A stretch of DNA of 5,295 nucleotides, taken from positions 1-5,295 of the forward strand of contig JALSNH010000154.1 in assembly GCA_026987085.1 (NCBI GenBank). The letters are read 5' to 3'. The stretch is from Aquificota bacterium (GTDB taxonomy: Bacteria > Aquificota > Aquificia > Aquificales > QOAS01). The notes below the pieces were generated by a model. It was given only the letters and a program-made list of their open reading frames with translations, did no database searches and was not told where the DNA came from. Of the stretch, positions 1-4,792 are shown piece by piece (position 1 is the stretch's first letter; each line of letters opens with the position of its first letter). A program made the position numbers and the translations under genes.

Positions 1-2
1 TG

Positions 3-239
3 GTTCTTTTGGAACCTAACAAAACCTACAAATGTTTGGTGGAACAGTTGAACAACTGTAGTTTGCAATGCATTTTAACTACAACCGCTGTAAGTATTCT
101 TTTAAAACCTAATAACTGCGAGGCTACAGAAGGCCTTAAGGATAATCAAACAATTACCTTTAAAGTCTTAAATAAACCTTACTATCCCGACGGCTTGGTT
201 CCGGTAGAAATTTTAGGTATTCAATCTTCCCGACGATAA
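3..239 (+). CDS. pheT: Phenylalanyl-tRNA synthetase beta subunit, B3/4-domain end (fragment, open at left edge)
   Basis: This frame is open from the left edge to a TAA at 237-239. I read it as the end of the B3/4 domain and the linker to B5 of PheT, the non-catalytic subunit of the alpha2-beta2 enzyme that charges tRNA-Phe in the cytoplasm. Seen: a TYK stretch where PheT usually has an S/TYRFERG-like strand, then a helix with TTTAVSILL and an NNCEATEGLKDN turn. These line up with the E. coli segment ending in ERATRLLIDICGGEAG, and then comes a Pro-rich linker ending in PVEI. The similarity is weak at single residues but the order and spacing are right, and the rest of pheT follows directly. 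The TTG at 9 is not a believable start because the frame continues off the edge. The frame is lost between 217 and 236, where the match moves to another frame. It could instead be an unrelated small ORF, but I doubt it. Confidence 0.6.
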   Translation, partial: VLLEPNKTYKCLVEQLNNCSLQCILTTTAVSILLKPNNCEATEGLKDNQTITFKVLNKPYYPDGLVPVEILGIQSSRR

Positions 240-276
240 TGTCTCTTTAAATGGCTCAAAAATATACCTTAGACCT
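217..276 (+). other. pheT: pheT bridging segment in a third frame (double +1 frameshift zone)
   Basis: Between the two longer pheT frames, frame 1 is open from 217 to 276 (TAG at 214-216 before it, TAA at 277-279 after it). It encodes FNLPDDNVSLNGSK, which fits the first strand and helix of the B5 domain (E. coli TLRRSKLDRLIG, with the LxG landing in register). The next frame supplies YTLDLNEVVQYLED, matching the following B5 helix. The simplest repair is removal of one base in 217-236 (for example in GTATT, or the CCC at 229-231) and one in 251-276, most likely in the A5 run at 258-262. That gives a continuous B5 domain. No single indel can do it, because frame 3 stops at 237-239 and frame 2 at 248-250. 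Confidence 0.6.
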
Positions 277-1339
277 TAACGAGGTTGTCCAATATTTAGA
301 AGACAGTTCCTCTTTAAGGTTTAAAACCAAAGTTCCCGCCTTTAGGAGTTTCGATATATCCAGAGATGTGGACCTTATAGAGGAAGTTTTAAGAATCTAC
401 GGCTACACAAATATCGAACCTTTAAGACCCGAGTTTCCCGCAGGTTTGGGTGAACCCAAAAATATCTTCAAAAAAATTAGAAATTTTTTAACCGACAGAG
501 GCTTCAACGAAGTTATAACCTTCCCATGGTTGGAAGAAAGATTAAGAAAACTTTTTAACCTTAACAGCTATTGGGAAATAGTAAACCCCCTAAACAGCGA
601 ACAGCGCCATATGCGAACTTCCTTAATACCCTCCCTCTTAAAGGTTGCAAAATTCAACCAAAGCAACTTTAACAGAGACATTGCTGTATTCGAACTGGGT
701 AAAGTTTATTTTGAAGAAAGTGAAGAAAACCGTCTTGGTTTGCTGGCTGCAGGAAAATTTAGGCGCCACTTTTCTAGAGAGGAGGAATGGAGCTTTTTAA
801 CCTTTAAAGGAATTTTGGAAGCCCTTTTAACCCGGTTTGGACTCAATGTAAAGGTAAAACCTAAAAAGGTTGAATATATGCACCCCTACCTTTGCGGTAG
901 TTTGATTGTAGGAGATACCGAAATCGGGTATTTCGGTAAACTCCACCCACAAGTTGCGGAAGAGTTGGAATTAAAGTTGGTTCCCTTTGTGGGAGAACTA
1001 AATGTTGACCTTTTAAAGGAATTTTGGAAAAAACCTACCTTTAAAGGTATTTCTAAATTCCCGCCCGTTAAGAGGGATTTTGCCTTTGTCTTTAAAAAAG
1101 ACCAACTTAAGGCGGAAGGTATATTGGAAACCGCAAAAGAGATTTTTGGAAACCTTCTGGAAGAAACCTACATTTTTGACGTTTATGAAGGAGACAAGAT
1201 TTCTCCCGATGAGGTCTCGGTAGCCGTAAGAATAACCTTAAGAAACCTGGAAAGGAGCTTGGCTGACGAAGAGGTCAACAACTTGGCGGAGAAATATATA
1301 AAGACTTTGGAGAAAAAGGGATACCGTTTAAGGAGTTAA
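251..1339 (+). CDS. pheT: Phenylalanyl-tRNA synthetase beta subunit, C-terminal part (rest of B5, core, FDX-ACB)
   Basis: PheT partners the catalytic PheS to make Phe-tRNA(Phe); its C-terminal domain grips the tRNA. Seen, numbering from the ATG at 251: the second half of B5 at residues 5-58 with VPAFRSFDIS and DLIEEVLRIYGYTNI (the signature acidic pair and YGY), then the catalytic-fold-like core at about 70-255 with NPLNSEQRHMRTSL (112-125) and a later HPYLCGSL strand. The FDX-ACB anticodon-recognition domain runs from about 268 to the end, with PPVKRDFAF (271-279) and RSLADEEV. The C-terminus looks complete. The ATG at 251 is almost certainly not the true start: it has no Shine-Dalgarno, follows an in-frame TAA at 248-250 and begins inside B5. 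The missing N-terminal domains lie partly in the preceding frames and mostly beyond the left edge. A hairpin overlaps the stop codon. The family identity is very secure; whether the gene is intact is not. Confidence 0.95.
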   Translation: MAQKYTLDLNEVVQYLEDSSSLRFKTKVPAFRSFDISRDVDLIEEVLRIYGYTNIEPLRPEFPAGLGEPKNIFKKIRNFLTDRGFNEVITFPWLEERLRKLFNLNSYWEIVNPLNSEQRHMRTSLIPSLLKVAKFNQSNFNRDIAVFELGKVYFEESEENRLGLLAAGKFRRHFSREEEWSFLTFKGILEALLTRFGLNVKVKPKKVEYMHPYLCGSLIVGDTEIGYFGKLHPQVAEELELKLVPFVGELNVDLLKEFWKKPTFKGISKFPPVKRDFAFVFKKDQLKAEGILETAKEIFGNLLEETYIFDVYEGDKISPDEVSVAVRITLRNLERSLADEEVNNLAEKYIKTLEKKGYRLRS

Positions 1340-1361
1340 GTTTACATTTTTGTAAACTTTT
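1338..1361 (+). terminator. Hairpin on the pheT stop codon, probable terminator
   Basis: AAGTTTACA (1338-1346) and TGTAAACTT (1351-1359) form a perfect 9-bp stem around a TTTT loop. The descending arm runs into a short T stretch (1358-1361). The first two stem bases are the last two bases of the pheT TAA. The stem is AT-rich (two G/C pairs) and the T tract is short, so termination may be inefficient; in a thermophile this stem alone would be weak. It could also be a transcript-end stabiliser or an operator-like palindrome upstream of the porin gene. Confidence 0.5.
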
Positions 1362-1393
1362 CCGTCTTGGAGAAACTTTCTGTAATCTTCCTA

Positions 1394-1424
1394 TTAACAT
1401 TTTCTTTACATATGCTTTTATAAA
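1394..1424 (+). promoter_or_regulatory. Possible porin promoter with very short or no leader
   Basis: TTAACA (1394-1399, one mismatch from TTGACA) is followed 19 bp later by TATAAA (1419-1424), only 3 bp before the porin ATG at 1428. Initiation from this box would give an essentially leaderless message, and there is no Shine-Dalgarno in the 20 bp before the ATG, which agrees. The alternative -10 TATGCT (1411-1416) would give a leader of a few bases but lacks a recognisable -35. The 19-bp spacing is long and AT-rich sequence gives such matches by chance. Confidence 0.3.
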
Positions 1425-1427
1425 CTT

Positions 1428-2468
1428 ATGAAGCGTAAAAGTTTAGCCGTTGCGGCATTAATAGGAGTAGGATTGACCACCTCCGCAAATGCGGGTTCTT
1501 TGGAAGAGCTCAAACAGCTTTTAAACCAACAAGATGTTTCTATAGATTTAGCCCTAACGGGAGATTATCTCTATACCGCCGATAGAAGCGATTCAACAAA
1601 TGCAGATCAGTTTGCTTACAACGCATATATGGGTCTCTTTAAAGAGGCTTCCAATGAAAGCCCCTTTGGTTTCGGATTGGAACTAAGCAATAACGACTGG
1701 GCTCCGGTAGTAGGAAGTGAACCAATACCTTCTGTAAGCAGTTCTATCTCGGTAGACCAAGCATATGTAGAGGTTCTTTTGAAAAACTTTAACATTAAGG
1801 CGGGTCGTATTCTCACCAATATTGGAGGAGAAGCACCTTATACTTGGCAGAACATCAACATACAGCGCGGTTTAGTTTGGAACGGAGAACCGGTTTACTA
1901 TAACGGTGTAAGATTTAGCGGTAATTTTGGAGCTTACGGCGTCTATGTTGGTATAAATGATAGGGATACCTCCGATGGAAAAATGGCTCTAGAAGCGGGC
2001 ATAAGTGGAGATTTATCCCAAAAAACTTCTGTGAGCTTTAATGTTCTTATTCCCGACTCGAAAGATAATAATCCCACCAAGGTTTACAATTTAACCTTCA
2101 CAAGCGATTACTTCGAAAAAGCTCCCATAACCTTTTATGTAGATTACTTAAGCACCCCTCAAAAGGGACAGGATGCACAATCAATAGGTGCCGCCTTTTT
2201 GGTTGATTTCAAAGTTAACAACCAGGTCTCTGTAGGTAGCCGTGTTGAGTACGTTAACAATGATGGCGATGGGGACAACTACGGTATAGGAACGGGTAAT
2301 AACGCTTTAACCTTTACCCTAACTCCAAAATATCAAATTAACAAATACCTCTATGTAAGAGGTGAGGCCTCCTACGTGAGCTTGGGACATAAATACTACA
2401 ATAAGAACGATAATTCCAAAACCGATAGTGAATTCAGAGTTGGAGCGGAAATTGGATTTGTTTTTTAA
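1428..2468 (+). CDS. Outer-membrane beta-barrel porin, BBP2/OmpL-like
   Basis: A 346-residue exported protein, probably a passive channel in the outer membrane. Seen: a classical signal peptide at residues 1-22 (MKRK, a hydrophobic AVAALIGVGL core, then ANA before GS), followed by a short polar, helix-prone LEELKQLLNQQ segment. After that come many alternating 8-12-residue strands separated by Asn/Asp/Gly/Ser-rich turns, and an aromatic C-terminal residue (IGFVF) as required by the BAM machinery. The stretch from G126 (GRILTNIGGEAPYTWQN, then YYNGVRF) resembles the conserved plug/strand region of the BBP2 family (putative beta-barrel porin-2). A DGDGDN loop at 279-284 looks like a surface loop able to bind a cation, but this is only a composition pattern. 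Length is usual for the family. The start is supported by the signal peptide although no Shine-Dalgarno is visible. Hairpins before and after suggest a single-gene transcript. Substrate specificity cannot be told. Confidence 0.85.
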   Translation: MKRKSLAVAALIGVGLTTSANAGSLEELKQLLNQQDVSIDLALTGDYLYTADRSDSTNADQFAYNAYMGLFKEASNESPFGFGLELSNNDWAPVVGSEPIPSVSSSISVDQAYVEVLLKNFNIKAGRILTNIGGEAPYTWQNINIQRGLVWNGEPVYYNGVRFSGNFGAYGVYVGINDRDTSDGKMALEAGISGDLSQKTSVSFNVLIPDSKDNNPTKVYNLTFTSDYFEKAPITFYVDYLSTPQKGQDAQSIGAAFLVDFKVNNQVSVGSRVEYVNNDGDGDNYGIGTGNNALTFTLTPKYQINKYLYVRGEASYVSLGHKYYNKNDNSKTDSEFRVGAEIGFVF

Positions 2469-2478
2469 TCCTTTTTTT
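2454..2478 (+). terminator. Short hairpin plus T7 at the porin stop codon
   Basis: GGATT (2454-2458) pairs with AATCC (2467-2471) across an 8-nt T-rich loop, followed immediately by seven T (2472-2478). The porin TAA (2466-2468) lies at the loop/stem junction, so the structure overlaps the end of the gene. The stem is only 5 bp, which is weak, but the T tract is the best in the window and position favours a factor-independent terminator between the porin gene and glnB. Confidence 0.45.
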
Positions 2479-2507
2479 ACAATCTTTAGCTAACAATAAT
2501 CATCTTT

Positions 2508-2512
2508 GGAGG
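2508..2512 (+). promoter_or_regulatory. Strong Shine-Dalgarno of glnB (GGAGG)
   Basis: A GGAGG sits 6 nt before the glnB ATG at 2519, the only canonical ribosome-binding site in the window. It fixes the glnB start. Upstream, TTTACA (2476-2481) and AATAAT (2495-2500) are promoter-like but only 13 bp apart, so I do not claim a promoter. No sigma-54 type GG-N10-GC element is seen in the 50-bp gap. Confidence 0.85.
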
Positions 2513-2518
2513 CTGAGC

Positions 2519-2857
2519 ATGAAGAAAATAGAAGCTATTATCAAACCTTTTAAACTTGAAGAGGTGAAGGACGCCCTTATAAAAATCGGTATCGGTGGTA
2601 TGACCGTATCGGAAGTTAAGGGTTTTGGTCAACAAAAAGGAGAAACAGAAATTTACAGGGGAACCGAATATGTTGTGGACTTCCTTCCCAAAATAAAAAT
2701 AGAGGTCGTTGTAAAGGACGAAGATGCCGAAAAGGTTATCGAAACTATAGCCAATACCGCTAGAACGGGCCGTGTTGGAGACGGTAAAATCTTCGTTATC
2801 CCCGTTGAGGATGTTATAAGAATAAGAACCGGCGAAAGGGGAGAACAAGCTGTTTAA
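2519..2857 (+). CDS. glnB: Nitrogen regulatory protein P-II (GlnB)
   Basis: A 112-residue P-II signal protein, the normal length. It is a cytoplasmic homotrimer that senses 2-oxoglutarate and ATP/ADP and, in well-studied bacteria, controls glutamine synthetase and nitrogen transcription. Seen: the N-terminal KKIEAIIKPFKLEEV strand-helix; the T-loop with YRGTEYVVDFLPK, carrying Tyr51 (the uridylylation site in E. coli) and Asp54, which favours GlnB over GlnK (Asn54 there); the B-loop TARTGRVGDGKIF (80-92) that binds nucleotide phosphates; and the C-terminal IRIRTGE. All key residues are present, so the protein should be functional. No glnA, amtB or glnD lies in the window: upstream is the porin gene behind a hairpin and downstream a convergent gene, so it is probably transcribed alone. 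The stop codon overlaps that of the opposing gene by sharing TTAA at 2854-2857. The whole-length antisense open frame over this gene is a shadow. Confidence 0.97.
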   Translation: MKKIEAIIKPFKLEEVKDALIKIGIGGMTVSEVKGFGQQKGETEIYRGTEYVVDFLPKIKIEVVVKDEDAEKVIETIANTARTGRVGDGKIFVIPVEDVIRIRTGERGEQAV

Positions 2858-2870
2858 ATTTCCCCTTTTT
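2835..2870 (+). terminator. glnB terminator hairpin spanning both convergent stop codons
   Basis: AAAGGGGA (2835-2842) pairs with TCCCCTTT (2861-2868), a perfect 8-bp stem with four G-C pairs, and the descending arm continues into a T run to 2870. The 18-nt interior can add a small AACA/TGTT stem (2844-2847 with 2851-2854). The structure contains the ends of glnB and of the opposing oxidoreductase gene, including the TTAA shared by the two stop codons. It can fold in both RNAs, but on the minus strand only three T follow, so it should work better for glnB. Confidence 0.55.
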
Positions 2871-3678
2871 GTTCCAATTTTTCTAACAACTCCAAAATTT
2901 GGACAGCCCTATATACCGAATTTCTATCGTAGGTTCCGTTTAAAAAGTCTGCGACCATTTCAAGGAGCTTATCCCCACCCTTCCTCTCGGAGGTCAAATT
3001 TCCAAATTCAAACCTCCTTTCGTTTAAAAAGTCGAACACTATTTCGTCTTTAGAGGTATAAAGGCTCCATTTTCTAATAACTTCGGGATAGTTCCAAGCC
3101 ACTTCCAAAGAGAGAGGAATATTTTTGACATATCCCTCCAAAAGGTAGTGATAAGCTCCCAACTTGTAAAGTTTTTCTATTTCCACTTCTCCAAATAGGT
3201 GGAGAAGAAGATATAAGTCGTGCCACGCGAGGTCCCACAAAGGATTTATATAACCTTTACCCTTATTAAGTCTCTTAATTTCAATTCTTTCAACATTGGA
3301 AGGTGGTGAAAAATTTTTAACCGCGTAGGAATACCTTTCAATTTCCGACACTGCAAGGTTTTTGTTTCCAAACTCCTCCAGCAAGTGTAAAAAATCCTTT
3401 GTATTAACCGCCGGAGGTTTTTCCAAAAAAACAGAGGCACCGGCTTTAAGAAAGTGTCTCGCTATAGAGGGGTGATATTTAGGATTTACAGCTACAAAAA
3501 CTTTTTCTTCCCCCGAAGGGGCTATATCTTCATGAAAGCAAAAGATTTCGAAATCTCTATAAATTTGAAGTGTATTTTTGTCTATATCGCAAAGGGTTGG
3601 CTTTATACCAAGTTGAAGGAACTTATTTAAATATTTTTTACCCATATTTCCTAAACCGATAAGTACAACCTTGGACAT
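2854..3678 (-). CDS. Gfo/Idh/MocA-family NAD(P)-dependent oxidoreductase
   Basis: A 274-residue cytoplasmic dehydrogenase-like protein; substrate unknown. Seen: an N-terminal Rossmann fold with GLGNMGKKY (8-16) and an acidic end to the second strand (CDIDK, Asp31), which favours NAD over NADP; a VAVNPKYHPSIA segment (62-73) like the family's strand 4; and the hallmark Glu-Lys-Pro at 86-88 (FLEKPPAV), whose Lys is usually catalytic. NPLWDLAWHDLYLLLHLFG (145-163) matches the family's D-x3-H-D helix, with Asp149 and His153 as likely active-site residues. It is shorter than the usual 320-360 residues, the second domain being compact. The ATG at 3678 follows the upstream gene's stop by 13 nt with no clear Shine-Dalgarno, suggesting translational coupling in one operon. 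Its stop overlaps that of glnB. Related enzymes act on sugars, inositols, nucleotide sugars or biliverdin; nothing here selects among them. Confidence 0.85.
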   Translation of the reverse strand: MSKVVLIGLGNMGKKYLNKFLQLGIKPTLCDIDKNTLQIYRDFEIFCFHEDIAPSGEEKVFVAVNPKYHPSIARHFLKAGASVFLEKPPAVNTKDFLHLLEEFGNKNLAVSEIERYSYAVKNFSPPSNVERIEIKRLNKGKGYINPLWDLAWHDLYLLLHLFGEVEIEKLYKLGAYHYLLEGYVKNIPLSLEVAWNYPEVIRKWSLYTSKDEIVFDFLNERRFEFGNLTSERKGGDKLLEMVADFLNGTYDRNSVYRAVQILELLEKLEQKGEI

Positions 3679-3691
3679 TGAAATGTTTAGT

Positions 3692-4264
3692 TTAAACTTC
3701 CCAGGAACCTAGGATTTTTTTAAAACCTTTGGAGGTTTTCTTGAAGATAGCCTCAACCCCTATTTGGTTTCCCAAAAGTTTAATGAATAACTTTTCAGCC
3801 TCTTTTTGATTGAAAGTTCCTAAAGCGAAACCGCAATAACCTTCAATTTCCTTAGGGGCCGGTAAGATCAAAGCTTTTAAACCTATTTCGGAAAGTTTAT
3901 CTATCGCTTTTTCCCCTTCGGGTATCGATACAAAATTAATCAAAAATGGAGGGTATCTATTTGAAACTTTTAAAAGAAGCTCTTTAAGATGCAGTTTAGC
4001 CCCGGTAAGGTAAAAAGAAATTTTTTCATTTAAGCAGACACCATGAAAACCTTTTCCTCTTTCCACCAACAAAGTATTTCTATCAAGAAGCGTAATAGGA
4101 TTGTTTGTTTCCCGGGACCATTTTTCCAAAATTTCCAACTGTTGAGATTCAAAAATTACCTTCAATTTTTGTTTAGGTGTTAATCTTTTGACATTGAATG
4201 AAACAAAAGCAACATTACCGGGAAAGTGCAAATTTCTTATATCTACAAAAGAAGTAATAGTCAT
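3692..4264 (-). CDS. TusA-like domain joined to DUF3343-like (putative S/Se carrier) domain
   Basis: A 190-residue cytoplasmic protein of unknown function. Seen: residues 5-70 follow the TusA/SirA/YedF pattern (VDIRNLHFPGNV, a helix-strand, LKVIFES, a helix with EILEKWSRETNN, then a final strand). However, the active Cys of the CPxP motif is replaced: the sequence has Phe14-Pro15-Gly16-Asn17. Residues about 107-176 resemble DUF3343, with FVSIPEGEKAIDKLSEIGLK, then LPAPKEIEGYCGFALGT, where Cys144-Gly145 matches the family's conserved CG after a Pro-rich turn. Residues 71-106, with Cys77, are unassigned. Known: TusA proteins pass persulfide sulfur; DUF3343 is annotated as a putative Se/S carrier. 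Inferred: Cys144 may carry sulfur or selenium while the TusA part serves as a scaffold. The start has only a weak AAGGT 3 nt upstream. It lies 22 nt after the Nudix gene and 13 nt before the oxidoreductase gene, probably in one operon. Domain calls are from pattern memory only. Confidence 0.6.
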   Translation of the reverse strand: MTITSFVDIRNLHFPGNVAFVSFNVKRLTPKQKLKVIFESQQLEILEKWSRETNNPITLLDRNTLLVERGKGFHGVCLNEKISFYLTGAKLHLKELLLKVSNRYPPFLINFVSIPEGEKAIDKLSEIGLKALILPAPKEIEGYCGFALGTFNQKEAEKLFIKLLGNQIGVEAIFKKTSKGFKKILGSWEV

Positions 4265-4286
4265 TTTACCTTAAACAAAATTAAAT

Positions 4287-4706
4287 TTATAAGGAACCGA
4301 TAAATTTTTTTAGAATCTCTTTGTGGTCAAAAACGAGCTTAGACCAAGGAATATCTTCCAATTTGAAAACTTTAGCCTTCTTTGCATCTGAAGAGGCCCT
4401 TGGCTCTCCTACCGCTCTACCTACAAAAACTACCGAAACTACATGAAAACGAGGGTCCCTATCGGGTTTTGAAAATACTCCGAGAATTTTTTCTATTTGG
4501 AAATCCAAATTAACCTCTTCCTTAATTTCTCTAACAACGGCTTCCTCAACAGTTTCACCTACCTCAACAAATCCTCCCGGTAAAGCCAAACCTATGGGAG
4601 GATTTTTTCTCTCTATAAGGACTATACCTTTAAAATTCCCATCGGGGTCAAAGATTTTTACAATTCCATCCACGGCGAGGTATGGAGTTTTTGGTGGCCA
4701 CGGCAT
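4287..4706 (-). CDS. Nudix hydrolase, ADP-ribose pyrophosphatase type
   Basis: A 139-residue Nudix enzyme, typically hydrolysing a nucleoside diphosphate linked to another group; the best guess is ADP-ribose to AMP plus ribose 5-phosphate. Seen: TPYLAVDGIVKI opening strand, GIVLIERKNPPIGLALPGG, and a Nudix box from G45 (G-x5-E51-x7-R59-E60-I-K-E63-E64-V-N66-L). All metal-binding glutamates are present; Asn66 stands where the consensus has Gly. FSKPDRDPRFHVVSVVFVG (78-96) resembles the D-P-R-x-H-x-V-S-V segment common in ADP-ribose pyrophosphatases (COG1051 type). Length is normal. The ATG at 4706 has no Shine-Dalgarno; a TATAAA box 10 bp upstream could yield a very short leader. First gene of the minus-strand set, so probably the operon head. 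The exact substrate is not provable from sequence. Confidence 0.88.
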   Translation of the reverse strand: MPWPPKTPYLAVDGIVKIFDPDGNFKGIVLIERKNPPIGLALPGGFVEVGETVEEAVVREIKEEVNLDFQIEKILGVFSKPDRDPRFHVVSVVFVGRAVGEPRASSDAKKAKVFKLEDIPWSKLVFDHKEILKKFIGSL

Positions 4707-4792
4707 GAGGAAACAGTTTATAAAAATTAAAAGCTTTAAATTCCTAAACAGGGTATAAAGCGCCTTTTCCCTTTAAAGTTTCCCATTAAACC
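4707..4792. promoter_or_regulatory. Divergent promoter region between the Nudix and radical SAM genes
   Basis: An 86-bp AT-rich gap between two start codons facing apart, so it must hold promoters for both directions. Leftward, TATAAA on the minus strand (4722-4717, in a palindromic TTTATAAA) lies 10 bp before the Nudix ATG. Rightward, TATAAA at 4754-4759 lies 33 bp before the radical SAM ATG. I find no convincing -35 box at 16-18 bp for either. CTTTAAAG-type short palindromes occur near 4733 and 4771, but nothing long enough to call an operator. Confidence 0.45.

Noticed and set aside
251..253. ATG at 251 as a genuine start of a short, stand-alone PheT-like protein
   Set aside because: No ribosome site, stop codon directly before it, and the protein would begin in the middle of the B5 domain; PheT-like sequence continues upstream in other frames.
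1616..1819. 67-residue minus-strand open frame inside the porin gene
   Set aside because: Lies wholly within a well-supported coding gene and shows no family features.
2469..2518. Sigma-54 promoter or attenuator in front of glnB
   Set aside because: No GG-N10-GC pair or other recognisable nitrogen-control element is present in the short gap.
2486..2848. 120-residue open frame on the minus strand covering glnB
   Set aside because: Antisense shadow of a fully conserved gene; its translation has no recognisable domain, and it overlaps the 3' side of a convergent operon.
2835..2874. H-type RNA pseudoknot at the glnB 3' end
   Set aside because: The two interleaved stems would need zero-length connecting loops across 6 and 8 bp, which is not sterically reasonable; competing stems are more likely.
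3246..3440. 64-residue minus-strand open frame inside the oxidoreductase gene
   Set aside because: An alternative-frame shadow covering the EKP motif region of the real gene.
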